This document shows, in pieces, positions 8,467-17,443 of a stretch of DNA of 64,000 nucleotides. Both the position numbers and the translations under genes were made by a program. Below the pieces are notes generated by a model. It saw only the letters and a program-made list of their open reading frames with translations. It made no database searches and had not been told where the DNA came from. This stretch comes from Microvirga aerilata (GTDB lineage Bacteria > Pseudomonadota > Alphaproteobacteria > Rhizobiales > Beijerinckiaceae). Numbering within the stretch: the stretch's first letter is position 1; each line of letters begins with the position of its first letter. Where the stretch lies: positions 1-64,000 of the forward strand of contig NZ_JAEQMY010000009.1 in assembly GCF_016743775.1 (NCBI RefSeq), given 5' to 3'.

Positions 8467-9068
8467 TGAAGCGCGCAAGCCTTGCGCTCGTCATTCCCAT
8501 GATGGCGCTGGCTTCCCTTCAGCCCGCGGCGGCACAGGGCTTCTTCGAGCGACTTTTCGGCCCTCCTCCGGGCCCGCAGCAGGGGGCGCCGCCGGCGCAA
8601 ACCCGGCCGCAGCCGCAATACAGGCCGCAACCGCAATATCGCCCCCCGCCTCAGCAGCAGCAGCCGAGGCGCCCCCAGCAACAGCCGCAATCCCAGCGCC
8701 CCGCGCCCCAGCCACAACAGCCGGAGCAGCAGCAGGCGGAGCCCGCTCCTCAGGCCGAGCCGCCGCCCGCTCCTTATGAGAAGGAATTGCTGCGCCTGGC
8801 CGAGATCATGGGATCGCTCGCCATGCTGCGCCCCCTCTGCAACGCCCCCGACGCACCGGAGTGGAGCCGGCGCATGCAGGTTCTGCTCGACGCCGAGGGC
8901 ACGACCCCCGGACGGCGCGAGCGGTTGGCCGGCGCCTACAACAAGGGCTACCAAGCCTATGCCCTCACCTACCGGGTCTGCACCCCATCGGCACAGGAAG
9001 CCTCCGTCCGCTTCGTCGGCGAGGGCGAACAACTGGCCCGCAACATCACCGGACGCTACGGCGGCTGA
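8466..9068 (+). CDS. secreted TIGR02301-type protein with Pro/Gln-rich linker
   Basis: A 200-residue exported protein: signal peptide MKRASLALVIPMMALASLQ up to PAAAQG, then a low-complexity Pro/Gln-rich linker (about residues 35-105), then a conserved helical domain with two cysteines (RPLCNAP and YRVCTPS) that probably form a disulfide. The domain matches what I know as the Rhizobiales protein family TIGR02301, of unknown function. Translationally coupled to the Nudix gene (TGATG). The linker suggests it spans part of the periplasm or cell wall. Confidence 0.8.
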   Translation: MKRASLALVIPMMALASLQPAAAQGFFERLFGPPPGPQQGAPPAQTRPQPQYRPQPQYRPPPQQQQPRRPQQQPQSQRPAPQPQQPEQQQAEPAPQAEPPPAPYEKELLRLAEIMGSLAMLRPLCNAPDAPEWSRRMQVLLDAEGTTPGRRERLAGAYNKGYQAYALTYRVCTPSAQEASVRFVGEGEQLARNITGRYGG

Positions 9069-9555
9069 CCGGGGCCTGTCCAAGACCACCGCAGCCCTGC
9101 CCTGAAGGCTTGGCTGGCTAGTGGCTCATGGGGTTGTAATGAGGCGCTGGTTCCCCTCCCCCTTGTGGGGAGGAGGGCTCCAGCGCCTTGATGGTCCCAA
9201 CGCTCCCAAGAGAAAGACGGGTCTCGCGGCGTGCCTGAGGCCAGCGGGGAGAGGAGAGCTGGCGTCGTGCTTGACCCAACCAGCCAGAAGTTTCCCCATC
9301 CACTAATAAGCTAAAACTTCAGGAGCAAACGCAGCCTGACGGCCGCTCGTCAGCTTGCGCTCCGATGTGAGCCCCGGACACTGCCGATCCTGCGGGAGCC
9401 GGTGTTGCATGGCGGCCTCTTATCCACATTTTTCGCCCCGCACCCTCTCGCGTTAACCTCTTTGCAAGGTGATGCTGGCGGCGGGACGGTGCGATCGCTT
9501 AAGTTCTGGGCTCAACCGAACCCGCGCGCCGCCCCTCAAAGGGGCCAGGATCATG
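9069..9555. other. 487-bp intergenic region, no gene seen
   Basis: No convincing coding region. It contains the hairpin repeat at 9143-9187 and otherwise unstructured sequence of mixed composition, including an AT-richer stretch at 9295-9325 that could hold a promoter for the small gene at 9556, though I see no clear -35/-10 pair. Confidence 0.5.
9143..9187. repeat. palindromic repeat (CCTCCCC-CTTGT-GGGGAGG core)
   Basis: Outer arms GGCGCTGG (9143-9150) and CCAGCGCC (9180-9187) enclose the inner hairpin CCTCCCC (9155-9161), loop CTTGT, GGGGAGG (9167-9173). The identical inner core with the same loop recurs at 48778-48796, and a close variant at 48304-48324. It is therefore a member of a dispersed intergenic repeat family. 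Confidence 0.75.
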
Positions 9556-9819
9556 ATGGACAACGACGTCCCCCTCGACGAACTGCCCGAAGACCTCAGC
9601 GCCCTCAAGCAGGCGGCCCTGAGCTATGTGACCGAGGCTTTCGCCGAGGCCGAACTCGACGGCCTCGACGGCGACTGCATGGCGCAGGCCGCCCTTTTCG
9701 CGGCCTTCACCGAACTCGTCGCCACCTATGGCGAGGACGCGGTGGCCGAATACGCCGCCACCCTACCGGACAAGATTCGCAGCGGCGCGTTCTCGATGGC
9801 GGTTTCGCTGAAGCATTGA
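9556..9819 (+). CDS. small acidic hypothetical protein, 87 aa
   Basis: Not recognised. The product is strongly acidic and Ala-rich, predicted all-helical (LSALKQAALSYVTEAFAEAE, then a helix to EDAVAEYAATL), without signal peptide or membrane segment. The ATG at 9556 is five bases after an AGGA; an ATG one codon earlier (9553) is too close to that site. It is followed by a hairpin terminator at 9839-9861, which supports it as an independent transcription unit. Confidence 0.65.
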   Translation: MDNDVPLDELPEDLSALKQAALSYVTEAFAEAELDGLDGDCMAQAALFAAFTELVATYGEDAVAEYAATLPDKIRSGAFSMAVSLKH

Positions 9820-9838
9820 GGGCGCAAACCCAACCAGC

Positions 9839-9861
9839 AACGGCAGGCTTGACCTGCCGTT
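9839..9861 (+). terminator. hairpin terminator after the 87-aa gene
   Basis: Perfect 9-bp arms AACGGCAGG and CCTGCCGTT around a 5-base loop, 20 bp after the stop codon, followed by a short T-containing stretch (CATTCT). The U-run is weak, so termination efficiency is uncertain. Confidence 0.55.
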
Positions 9862-10034
9862 CATTCTGGCCATGATGCGTCCATGCACGCGACCCGCCAT
9901 ATCTTCTCGTATTATCGGCCGACTTCATAGAAGCGGCACGGGTCGATTGTTACTATCGAAATGATGCCGCCGCGTGGCGGCATTTCAGTTTCAAATGATG
10001 TCCTCGCGGCGACCTTGCCACCACCGAGGACAAC

Positions 10035-10820
10035 ATGCTCAGCCGCCATCTCCAGCTATCCGAGAAGCCCAACCTTGCCATTGTCGGCGCAGGCGCATTC
10101 GGGGAATTCTGCATTCCGCATCTTCGCCGCTTCTTTAGCATCCGGCTCTGCGATCCAAGGCGGGATCTCGACGAGGTCTCCAAAGCACATCGCGTCGACA
10201 CGGTCGATCTGGCAACCGCCGCCAAGCAGGATGTTGTGCTGCTGGCCGTACCCTTACGTCATCTGCGCTCGGTCGCGAAAGCTATCGCGCCGCACCTGAG
10301 GCCTGGAAGCCTTGTGGTTGATGTCTGCTCCGTCAAGGTGAAGCCTCTGGCCATTCTTGAAGAGGAGCTGCCACTGAGCGTCAGCATCATCGGAACGCAT
10401 CCCCTGTTCGGCCCACAGAGCGGCCGAAACGGCATCGCAGGTTTGCGCATTGCGATCTGCCCGGCACGCGGACGGAGAAGCCGCATGGTCGAGCGGTTTC
10501 TACGAGGGAAGCTCAAACTCGACGTCATGCGGGTAACAGCCGAGGAGCATGATCGGCAGATGGCCTATGTGCAGGGACTCACCCACCTGATCACAAGAAT
10601 CGTCGTCACGATGGATATGCCGCCGCTCGAGCACACAACAGCGACGTTCTCGCACCTGAATACGATGGTCGGCATGGTGCGTCACGACTCCGACGAACTG
10701 TTCCGCACGATCATCGCGGACAACCCGTTCACGGATAACGTGATGCAATCATTCGTCAAAGCCACAAAGGACGTTCTGCAATCCTTCGACGTCTCATCTG
10801 GCAAGGGCGCCTTGCCATGA
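10035..10820 (+). CDS. prephenate dehydrogenase-like protein
   Basis: A 261-residue TyrA-fold protein. An N-terminal Rossmann domain (LAIVGAGAFGEF, residues 13-24) is followed by SLVVDVCSVK, IIGTHPLFGPQSG and a C-terminal helical domain with QMAYVQGLTHLITR, the usual place of the prephenate-binding His. It would oxidatively decarboxylate prephenate with NAD in tyrosine synthesis. It lacks an ACT or chorismate mutase domain and is somewhat short. Base composition is lower in GC than the neighbours. It is not in an aromatic-amino-acid operon here. Confidence 0.75.
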   Translation: MLSRHLQLSEKPNLAIVGAGAFGEFCIPHLRRFFSIRLCDPRRDLDEVSKAHRVDTVDLATAAKQDVVLLAVPLRHLRSVAKAIAPHLRPGSLVVDVCSVKVKPLAILEEELPLSVSIIGTHPLFGPQSGRNGIAGLRIAICPARGRRSRMVERFLRGKLKLDVMRVTAEEHDRQMAYVQGLTHLITRIVVTMDMPPLEHTTATFSHLNTMVGMVRHDSDELFRTIIADNPFTDNVMQSFVKATKDVLQSFDVSSGKGALP

Positions 10821-10841
10821 ATGCGATGAAGCTGAAACCGC

Positions 10842-12176
10842 TTATCCTCCAAGCGTCTCATCGAACCGCACCGCCTCACCCACCGACGGCGTCTCGAGCG
10901 AACCGTCCCACATGACCACATGGCCTCGCACGACCGTGCCGATGGGCCAGCCGGTGACCTTTTTGCCGTCGTAAGGCGTCCACTGCGATTTGGAGGCGAT
11001 CCAATCGTTGGTGATTGTCTCGGTGCGCTTCAGGTCGACCACGGTGAAATCCGCGTCGTAGCCCGTTGCGATACGGCCCTTGCCGGCGATGCCGAATAGG
11101 CGCTTGGGACCGGCGCTCGTCATGTCGACGAAGCGCTCCAGGGTCATCCTGCTGGCGTTCACGTGGTCGAGCATGATCGGCACAAGCGTCTGCACGCCGG
11201 TCATGCCGGAGGGCGTGTTGGGATAGGCTTTGTCCTTCTCAGCGCGGGTATGCGGCGCGTGGTCGGAGCCGAGGATGTCGGCGATGCCCTCGTCCAATCC
11301 CTGCCAGAGGGCTGCGCGATGGAGTTCGTCGCGCACCGGCGGGTTCATCTGGATGTAGGTGCCGAGCCGCTCGTAGTCCTCGGGCCCCACCAGCGTCAGA
11401 TGATGCGGCGTGACCTCCACGGTCACGAGATCCTTGTGGTCCTTCAGGAGCGCCATCTCCTCGGCGGTCGTCACATGGAGCACGTGGATGCGGGCACCCG
11501 TGTCCCGCGCGATGCGCACGAGGCGCTGGGTGCAGGCAAGCGCCACTTCGGCCGAACGCCACACGGGATGCGAGCGGGCATCGCCCTCGATGCGCAGATC
11601 CTTCCGGGCGCGCAGCATTGCCTCGTCCTCGGAATGGAAGGCGGCGCGGCGGCGGGTATGGCGCAGGATGCTGGCGATGCCCTCGTCGTCCTCGACCAGG
11701 AGCGAGCCGGTGGACGAGCCCATGAACACCTTGATCCCGGCAGCGCCCGGCAGGCGCTCCAGTTCGGGCAGATCTTTCACGTTCTCATGGGTGCCGCCGA
11801 CCCAGAAGGCAAAATCGCAATGCATGCGGTGGCGGCCCCGCCTCACCTTGTCGGCGAGCGCGTCGGCGCTCGTGGTCTGCGGGTCGGTGTTGGGCATCTC
11901 GAACACCGCCGTGACGCCGCCCATGACGGCGGCGCGGGAGCCCGATTCGAGATCTTCCTTGTGGTCGAGGCCCGGCTCGCGGAAATGCACCTGGGTGTCG
12001 ATGACGCCCGGCAGGATATGCAGGCCCCGGCAGTCGATCTCCCGTGCGGCGGAGGCATGTGACAGGTCGCCGAGAGCGGCGATCCTCCCGTTGCGCACGC
12101 CGATGTCGCGCTCCGCGCGCCCGTCGTGATTCACGACGACGCCGCCTTTGAGGATCAGGTCGAAGGTCTGGGCCAT
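10842..12176 (-). CDS. dihydroorotase-like cyclic amidohydrolase
   Basis: A 444-residue amidohydrolase with beta-sandwich and TIM barrel. The metal site shows KVFMGSS with the lysine that is carbamylated, His in AFHSEDE, HVLHVTT and the Asp of GSDHAPH. The first metal motif, normally HxH-FREPG, reads QVHFREPG, so one histidine is Gln. It is most like the DHOase type that acts in pyrimidine synthesis (carbamoyl-aspartate to dihydroorotate), but could serve another cyclic amide. The ATG at 12176 (MAQTFDLILKGG) has AAGGGA upstream. Divergent from the YgfZ-like gene. Confidence 0.8.
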   Translation of the reverse strand: MAQTFDLILKGGVVVNHDGRAERDIGVRNGRIAALGDLSHASAAREIDCRGLHILPGVIDTQVHFREPGLDHKEDLESGSRAAVMGGVTAVFEMPNTDPQTTSADALADKVRRGRHRMHCDFAFWVGGTHENVKDLPELERLPGAAGIKVFMGSSTGSLLVEDDEGIASILRHTRRRAAFHSEDEAMLRARKDLRIEGDARSHPVWRSAEVALACTQRLVRIARDTGARIHVLHVTTAEEMALLKDHKDLVTVEVTPHHLTLVGPEDYERLGTYIQMNPPVRDELHRAALWQGLDEGIADILGSDHAPHTRAEKDKAYPNTPSGMTGVQTLVPIMLDHVNASRMTLERFVDMTSAGPKRLFGIAGKGRIATGYDADFTVVDLKRTETITNDWIASKSQWTPYDGKKVTGWPIGTVVRGHVVMWDGSLETPSVGEAVRFDETLGG

Positions 12177-12250
12177 GGCAATCTCATCCCTTGAGGCCGA
12201 TGCGGAAGCGGCATATGTCACGCGGATCACAAGTGCAACTGGAGCAGGGC

Positions 12251-13141
12251 ATGCCGTCAGTCCATTTAGCCGACCGGGGCGTGGTAAGGGTTTCGGGCGA
12301 GGAGGCCAAGAGTTTTCTCGACAACCTCATTACCTGCGATCTGGGCCGTGTGTTCCCGCACACCGCGCGCCTCGGCGCCCTGCTGACGCCCCAGGGCAAA
12401 ATCCTGTTCGACTTCATCGTCTTTCAGGCCCCCGAGGAGATCGGCGGCGGCTATTATCTCGACGGTCTCAAGGTTTTCGCGCCGGACCTCGCCAAGCGGC
12501 TCGGCTTTTACAAGCTGCGGGCGAAGGTGGCGATCGAGGATCTGTCCGATGCCATGGCGGTCGTGGCGGGCTGGGACGAGCCGAGGCCCGAGGACGAGGC
12601 GGGCCTCGTCGTGGAGGATCCCCGCCTGCCCGATCTCGGCTGGCGCGCCATCGTGGCGGCCCAGGACGCGGCGGAGTTCGCCAAGGATCCGGCGGACGCC
12701 TATCATGCGCGGCGCATCGCGTTGGGGGTTCCCGAAGGCGGCCGCGACTTCCTCTTCGGGGACGCTTTCCCGCACGAGGCCCTCATGGACCAGCTCAACG
12801 GCGTCGACTTCGACAAGGGGTGCTATGTGGGCCAGGAGGTCGTCTCGCGCATGCAGCACCGGGGCACGGCCCGCACCCGGCTCGTGCCGGTCGTTTACGA
12901 AGGCGGCTTTGCGGCGGATGTGGGCGTCGAGGTCATGGCCGGCGACAAGGTCCTGGGCAAGACCGGAACCGGCGCCGATGGCCGCGGGCTCCTGATGATC
13001 CGTCTCGACCGGGCCGCGGATGCGCTGAGCGCCGGCGAAACGATCCGGGCCGGAGGGATCCCGGTTCAGCTGCAGAAGCCGGCCTGGATCGGCTTTGCCT
13101 TTCCGGCTGAGGCGGGCTCGGCATCGCAAAGCACAATATAG
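12251..13141 (+). CDS. ygfZ: YgfZ/GcvT-domain folate-binding protein
   Basis: A 296-residue folate-dependent Fe-S cluster assembly/repair factor. The signature K-G-C-Y-x-G-Q-E is present (FDKGCYVGQEVVSR, about residue 192), its Cys being the key residue of the family, as is the N-terminal GcvT-like VRVSGEEAKSFLDNLITCD. The start at 12251 (MPSVHLADRG) has GGAG six bases upstream. Standalone; the kinase gene follows on the same strand after about 100 bp. Confidence 0.88.
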   Translation: MPSVHLADRGVVRVSGEEAKSFLDNLITCDLGRVFPHTARLGALLTPQGKILFDFIVFQAPEEIGGGYYLDGLKVFAPDLAKRLGFYKLRAKVAIEDLSDAMAVVAGWDEPRPEDEAGLVVEDPRLPDLGWRAIVAAQDAAEFAKDPADAYHARRIALGVPEGGRDFLFGDAFPHEALMDQLNGVDFDKGCYVGQEVVSRMQHRGTARTRLVPVVYEGGFAADVGVEVMAGDKVLGKTGTGADGRGLLMIRLDRAADALSAGETIRAGGIPVQLQKPAWIGFAFPAEAGSASQSTI

Positions 13142-13244
13142 TCAAGGTTCGACCGAACCAATGAACGACTTCCGCGTTGTACCGGATCGGGCTGTATACA
13201 CGCCGACGCAACGGCATGAGACACGGCCCGACAGGGGATTCTCG

Positions 13245-15194
13245 ATGAACGCTGTCCAAGCGTCCGGGACAACGTCACAGGAAGGGCGGTTTCAGCTCCT
13301 CGTCGACGCGGTCACCGACTACGCCATCTACATGCTCGATCCCACCGGCATCATCGCCAGCTGGAATTCGGGGGCCCAGCGATTCAAGGGCTATGTGGAA
13401 AGCGAGATCCTCGGCGAGCATTTCTCCCGCTTCTACACGGATGAGGACCGGGCGACCGAGCTGCCCCGGAGGGCGCTCGAAACGGCGGTGCGCGAGGGCA
13501 AGTTCGAGGCCGAGGGCTGGCGCGTCCGCAAGGACGGAACGCACTTCTGGGCTCATGTGGTCATCGACCCGATCCGGGACGCCCGCGGCAACCTGCTCGG
13601 CTTTGCCAAGATCACCCGCGACCTGAGCGAACGCAAGAAGGCGCAGGACGCCCTGAAGGAGAGCGAGGAGCGCTTCCGCCTGCTCGTTCAGGGCGTGACG
13701 GACTACGCCATCTACATGCTCGACCCCACGGGCCACGTCACGAACTGGAATGCCGGAGCCCAGCGCATCAAGGGCTACCAGCCCGACGAGATCCTCGGCC
13801 AGCACTTCTCCCGCTTCTACACGCAAGAAGATCTGGCGACCGAGCTGCCCCGGCGGGCGCTCGAAACGGCTGCCCGCGAGGGCAAGTTCGAGGCCGAGGG
13901 CTGGCGCATCCGCAAGGACGGAACACGCTTCTGGGCCAGCGTCGTCATCGATCCGATCAACAACGATCAGGGCGAGCTGATCGGCTTTGCCAAGATCACC
14001 CGGGACATCACGGAACGGCGCAATGCTCAATTGGCTCTCGAGCAGGCCCAGGCGGCACTCTTCCAGTCCCAGAAGATGGAAGCCGTCGGACAGCTGACAG
14101 GCGGCATCGCCCACGATTTCAACAATCTTCTGACGGTGATCGTCAACAATCTGGACCTGCTGACCCGCGGCGCCCGCGATGCCCGCGAGACCAGGCTGAT
14201 CGAAAGCGCGCAACGCGCGGCCGAGCGCGGCGCGAAGCTTACCCAGCAGCTCCTCGCCTTCTCCCGCCGTCAGCCCCTGCAGCCCAGCCTGCACAACCCG
14301 AAAAAGCTCATCGAAGGCTTTGAGGCGGTTCTGCGCCGGGCCTGCGGCGAGATGATCAAGCTTCAGTTTTCCATGCCGACCCGGATCCGATCAGTGAATG
14401 TCGACGCGCCCCAATTCGAAGCAGCCCTCCTCAATCTCGTGGTCAACGCCCGCGATGCCATGCCCGAGGGCGGCAAGCTGATGATCACGGTGAACAACGC
14501 TGTCCTGAAAGAGCACGAAGCGGTCTCGTCGGGCTTGCGGCCGGGACCTTACGTTTCGATCTCCGTGCGGGACACGGGCCATGGGATGACTCCCGAGGTT
14601 GTCTCGCACATCTTCGAGCCGTTCTTCACCACCAAGGAGGTGGGGAAAGGAACGGGCCTGGGGCTCAGCCAAGTCTATGGCTTCGTGAATCAGTCGGGCG
14701 GCCATGTCGATGTGAACAGCACACCCGGGGAGGGCACGAAGTTCACCATGCTGCTCCCGGCCCAGGAGGACGGGGAGGATGCGCCTGAGGAGCAGAATGC
14801 CGGTGTGGCACGCCCTGCCAAGGAGACGGCCGGAACCGTGCTGATCGTCGAGGACGAACCTGCCGTGCTGGAGGTTGCCAGCGACATTTTCGACAGCCTG
14901 GGCTATGACGTGCTGACCGCAAGCGACGCCAACGAGGCCATCGAGGTGCTCGGGCGCGACGTCCATATCGACGTGATGTTCAGCGATGTGGTCATGCCGA
15001 ACGGCATGAACGGGGTCGAGCTGTCCCGAAAGGCCCGCGAGCTGCGCCCCACCATGAAGATCCTGCTCGCCTCGGGCTATCCCATGTCGGCGCTTCCCTC
15101 GGAAGGGTTGGGCGAGGGAATGTCCTTCATCAGCAAGCCCTATCGATGGGCTGAGCTGTCCGACAAGCTTCGGTCGCTCCGGACCGGATCCTGA
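13245..15194 (+). CDS. hybrid sensor histidine kinase with tandem duplicated PAS domains and receiver
   Basis: About 649 residues. Two nearly identical PAS domains (about 16-125 and 144-253, each with DYAIYMLDPTG and SRFYT) are followed by a HisKA helix pair with the phospho-His in GGIAHDFNNLL, an HATPase domain (NLVVNARDAM, DTGHGM, GTGLGLSQVYG) and a C-terminal receiver (VLIVEDEP, acceptor Asp in FSDVVMP, Lys in ISKPY). No membrane segment, so it senses a cytosolic signal. ATG 13245 has AGGGG upstream; an earlier in-frame ATG at 13161 lacks one. No partner regulator is adjacent. Confidence 0.9.
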   Translation: MNAVQASGTTSQEGRFQLLVDAVTDYAIYMLDPTGIIASWNSGAQRFKGYVESEILGEHFSRFYTDEDRATELPRRALETAVREGKFEAEGWRVRKDGTHFWAHVVIDPIRDARGNLLGFAKITRDLSERKKAQDALKESEERFRLLVQGVTDYAIYMLDPTGHVTNWNAGAQRIKGYQPDEILGQHFSRFYTQEDLATELPRRALETAAREGKFEAEGWRIRKDGTRFWASVVIDPINNDQGELIGFAKITRDITERRNAQLALEQAQAALFQSQKMEAVGQLTGGIAHDFNNLLTVIVNNLDLLTRGARDARETRLIESAQRAAERGAKLTQQLLAFSRRQPLQPSLHNPKKLIEGFEAVLRRACGEMIKLQFSMPTRIRSVNVDAPQFEAALLNLVVNARDAMPEGGKLMITVNNAVLKEHEAVSSGLRPGPYVSISVRDTGHGMTPEVVSHIFEPFFTTKEVGKGTGLGLSQVYGFVNQSGGHVDVNSTPGEGTKFTMLLPAQEDGEDAPEEQNAGVARPAKETAGTVLIVEDEPAVLEVASDIFDSLGYDVLTASDANEAIEVLGRDVHIDVMFSDVVMPNGMNGVELSRKARELRPTMKILLASGYPMSALPSEGLGEGMSFISKPYRWAELSDKLRSLRTGS

Positions 15195-15292
15195 CAACCA
15201 TTCATCGGCGTGATGGACGGGACCGGCATTATTGATTGGTTTGCAGCGGGGCCTTGCGGCTAGAGTTCCGGCACCATCAGCCTGAGAGCGCC

Positions 15293-15940
15293 ATGTATCA
15301 ACCGCCCCACTTTCGCGAGGACCGCCTCGAGGTTCAGCATGCCCTCATCCGGACGCATCCGCTCGGTCTTCTCGTCACGCTCGGGAGCACGGGGCTTGTG
15401 GCCAATCCCATTCCATTCGTGCTGGACGCCTTAGCGCCTCCTTACGGGACTCTCAAAGCCCATCTCTCCCGCGCCAACCGCCAGTGGCAGGATTTCGACC
15501 CTGCCCAGGAAGTCTTGACGGTATTTCAAGGGCCAGAGGCCTACATCACCCCATCCTGGTACGCAGCCAAGCGGGAGCACGGCAAGGTGGTGCCGACCTG
15601 GAACTACGCCATCGTGCAGGCCTATGGCCGTATGACAATCATCGACGAACCAGCCTGGCTTCTTCAGCAGATCACCGCAATGACGGAAGATCAGGAAACG
15701 GCACGGCCGGAGCCCTGGGCCGTGGGCGACGCGCCAGAAGCCTTCGTGGCGGCGCAACTCAAGGGTATCGTCGGCATCGAGATCGAGATCACTCGGATCG
15801 AGGCCAAGTGGAAGGTGAGCCAGAACAGATCCGATGCCGACCGGCTGGGCGTGACTGCAGGATTGCGGGCTCGGCAGGATGAGGCTTCGCAACAGATGGC
15901 CGAACTGGTCGAGACGCGAGGCGCGCCGCGCGGCAGCTGA
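15293..15940 (+). CDS. PaiB-like FMN-binding transcriptional regulator
   Basis: A 215-residue protein of the PaiB family (FMN-binding split barrel). Seen: the start MYQPPHFREDRLEVQ, IRTHPLGLLVTLGSTGLVANPIPF, the conserved YITPSWYAAKREHGKVVPTWNY motif (split here at residues 83-104) and the C-terminal QNRSDADRLGV. In Bacillus the family represses sporulation and protease genes; in proteobacteria the role is unproven. The ATG at 15293 was chosen because it gives the canonical N-terminus. No associated acetyltransferase (PaiA) is present. Confidence 0.85.
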   Translation: MYQPPHFREDRLEVQHALIRTHPLGLLVTLGSTGLVANPIPFVLDALAPPYGTLKAHLSRANRQWQDFDPAQEVLTVFQGPEAYITPSWYAAKREHGKVVPTWNYAIVQAYGRMTIIDEPAWLLQQITAMTEDQETARPEPWAVGDAPEAFVAAQLKGIVGIEIEITRIEAKWKVSQNRSDADRLGVTAGLRARQDEASQQMAELVETRGAPRGS

Positions 15941-16186
15941 TAGGCTTATGGTGTCCTTCTGGACGGGGCAGCCCATCCAGGATCGTTGGACGAGTAGAGC
16001 GCGGGCTCCCAACCTGCGCAAGAATAAGCTCATCCCAAGCGGGCCGAGATGAGCGAAGCGGACAGATCCAGCGCCACCCTTGTCCGGCAGTTCCGGGCCG
16101 GCTCGCACCGTCTGGCCCGGCAGTTCCTGTCAGCAATCTTGCCTCACCCTCTTCCTGTCGGTTCAGAGGCCCGCTACACCTGGGCC

Positions 16187-16795
16187 ATGACCGACGGACT
16201 GATCCTTCATCCCGACCACAAGACCCGCTGCTGGTGGCCCGGCACCGACCCGTTCTATGTCGCCTATCACGACACCGAATGGGGCGTGCCCGAGCGCGAC
16301 GACCGCGCCCTCCTCGAAAAGCTCATTCTCGACGGCTTCCAGGCGGGCCTTTCCTGGATCACGATCCTGCGCAAGCGCGAGAATTTCAGGCGGGCCTTTG
16401 CCGGGTTCGATCCCGCCGTGATCGCCCGGTTCGACCAGGCTCAGGTGGAGGCGCTGATGCTCGATCCCGGCATCGTGCGCAACCGCGCCAAGATCGAGGC
16501 GACGGTGGCCGGCGCCCGCGCCTGGTTGGAAATCCAGGAGCGGGGCGGCTTCTCGCGCTTCCTGTGGGATTTCGTCGACGGCCGGCCGGTGCAGACCAAT
16601 GCCCGCTCCCGTGGCGACGTGCCGACGGAAACCGAGGTGTCCCGGCGGATCTCGAAGGCGCTCAAGGCGGAAGGCTTCAATTTCGTCGGCCCCACTATCG
16701 TTTATGCCTTCATGGAGGCGGTGGGCATGGTGAACGATCACCTGACAGGCTGCTACCGCCATGCGGAATGCGCGGCGCTCGCCGAGACGGCCTGA
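16187..16795 (+). CDS. tag: DNA-3-methyladenine glycosylase I
   Basis: A 202-residue Tag enzyme that excises 3-methyladenine from alkylated DNA. Seen: CWWPGTDPFYVAYHDTEWG with Cys and His zinc ligands, the helix-hairpin region QAGLSWITILRKRENF, and the C-terminal NDHLTGCYRHAEC that supplies the other zinc ligands. Full length. The start at 16187 (MTDGLILHPD) is chosen over a longer reading that lacks homology. Its TGA overlaps the ATG of the HD hydrolase gene, so both are coupled. Confidence 0.92.
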   Translation: MTDGLILHPDHKTRCWWPGTDPFYVAYHDTEWGVPERDDRALLEKLILDGFQAGLSWITILRKRENFRRAFAGFDPAVIARFDQAQVEALMLDPGIVRNRAKIEATVAGARAWLEIQERGGFSRFLWDFVDGRPVQTNARSRGDVPTETEVSRRISKALKAEGFNFVGPTIVYAFMEAVGMVNDHLTGCYRHAECAALAETA

Positions 16796-17397
16796 TGGCG
16801 AAGGCACCCCGCGTCTGGCAGCGGATGCTCTCCGGCCGCCGGCTCAACTTGCTTGACCCCTCGCCCCTCGACGTGGAGCTCGACGATATCGCTCATGGGC
16901 TCGCCCGCGTCGCCCGCTGGAACGGGCAGACGGAGGGCGCGCATATCTTCTCCGTGGCTCAGCACAGCCTGCTCGTGGAGGCGATCGCAGACCACCTCAA
17001 TCCCGGCATGTCCCGCGATTGGCGCCTTGCCGTGCTGCTGCACGACGCGCCTGAATACGTGATCGGCGACATCATCTCGCCCTTCAAGGCAGTGATCGGC
17101 GATGCCTACAAGGCGATCGAGGCGGGCCTGCTTGCGGCCATTCATCTCCATTTCGGCCTGCCCGCCCAGCCTGCGGCGGCGCTGAAGCGGTGCATCAAGC
17201 AGGCTGACCGGCAGGCGGCCTTCCTCGAGGCCACCCAGCTTGCCGGCTTTGCCCGGGAGGAAGCCGTCAGGTTTTTCGGGCGGCCGGAGCCCCTGCCCCG
17301 CACGGTGCATGCCCTTCTCGAGCCCTGGCCCGTCGCGCAGGCGCAGGAGCGCTATCGGGGCAAAGTCATGGCCGTGACGGCAGCATCTTCATCATAG
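16795..17397 (+). CDS. HD-domain hydrolase (YfbR-like)
   Basis: A 200-residue HD-superfamily phosphohydrolase. Metal ligands: His in VAQHSLL, the HD pair in LLHDAPEY and the distal Asp in IKQADRQA. The arrangement and LHDAPEYVIGDIISPFK are typical of YfbR/5'-deoxynucleotidase-like proteins. A role in nucleotide sanitation would fit its coupling (ATG overlapping TGA) to tag, but the substrate is not shown by the sequence. Confidence 0.85.
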   Translation: MAKAPRVWQRMLSGRRLNLLDPSPLDVELDDIAHGLARVARWNGQTEGAHIFSVAQHSLLVEAIADHLNPGMSRDWRLAVLLHDAPEYVIGDIISPFKAVIGDAYKAIEAGLLAAIHLHFGLPAQPAAALKRCIKQADRQAAFLEATQLAGFAREEAVRFFGRPEPLPRTVHALLEPWPVAQAQERYRGKVMAVTAASSS

Positions 17398-17443
17398 GCT
17401 TACCCGAATCGGATAGGCTGATCGGCCCCAACGAGACAAAACG

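Noticed and set aside
9402-9875. A 157-codon + strand frame overlapping the small acidic gene
   Set aside because: Arg/Pro-rich translation in the alternative frame of the 87-aa gene; no start site and no homology.
15981-16020. A tRNA-Gly(CCC)-like stretch (GAGCGCGGGCTCCCAACC)
   Set aside because: An anticodon-arm-like hairpin can be drawn, but with the D-stem placed correctly the loop is out of register (no U33), and there is no T-arm GGTTCGA and no acceptor stem. Taken as chance.
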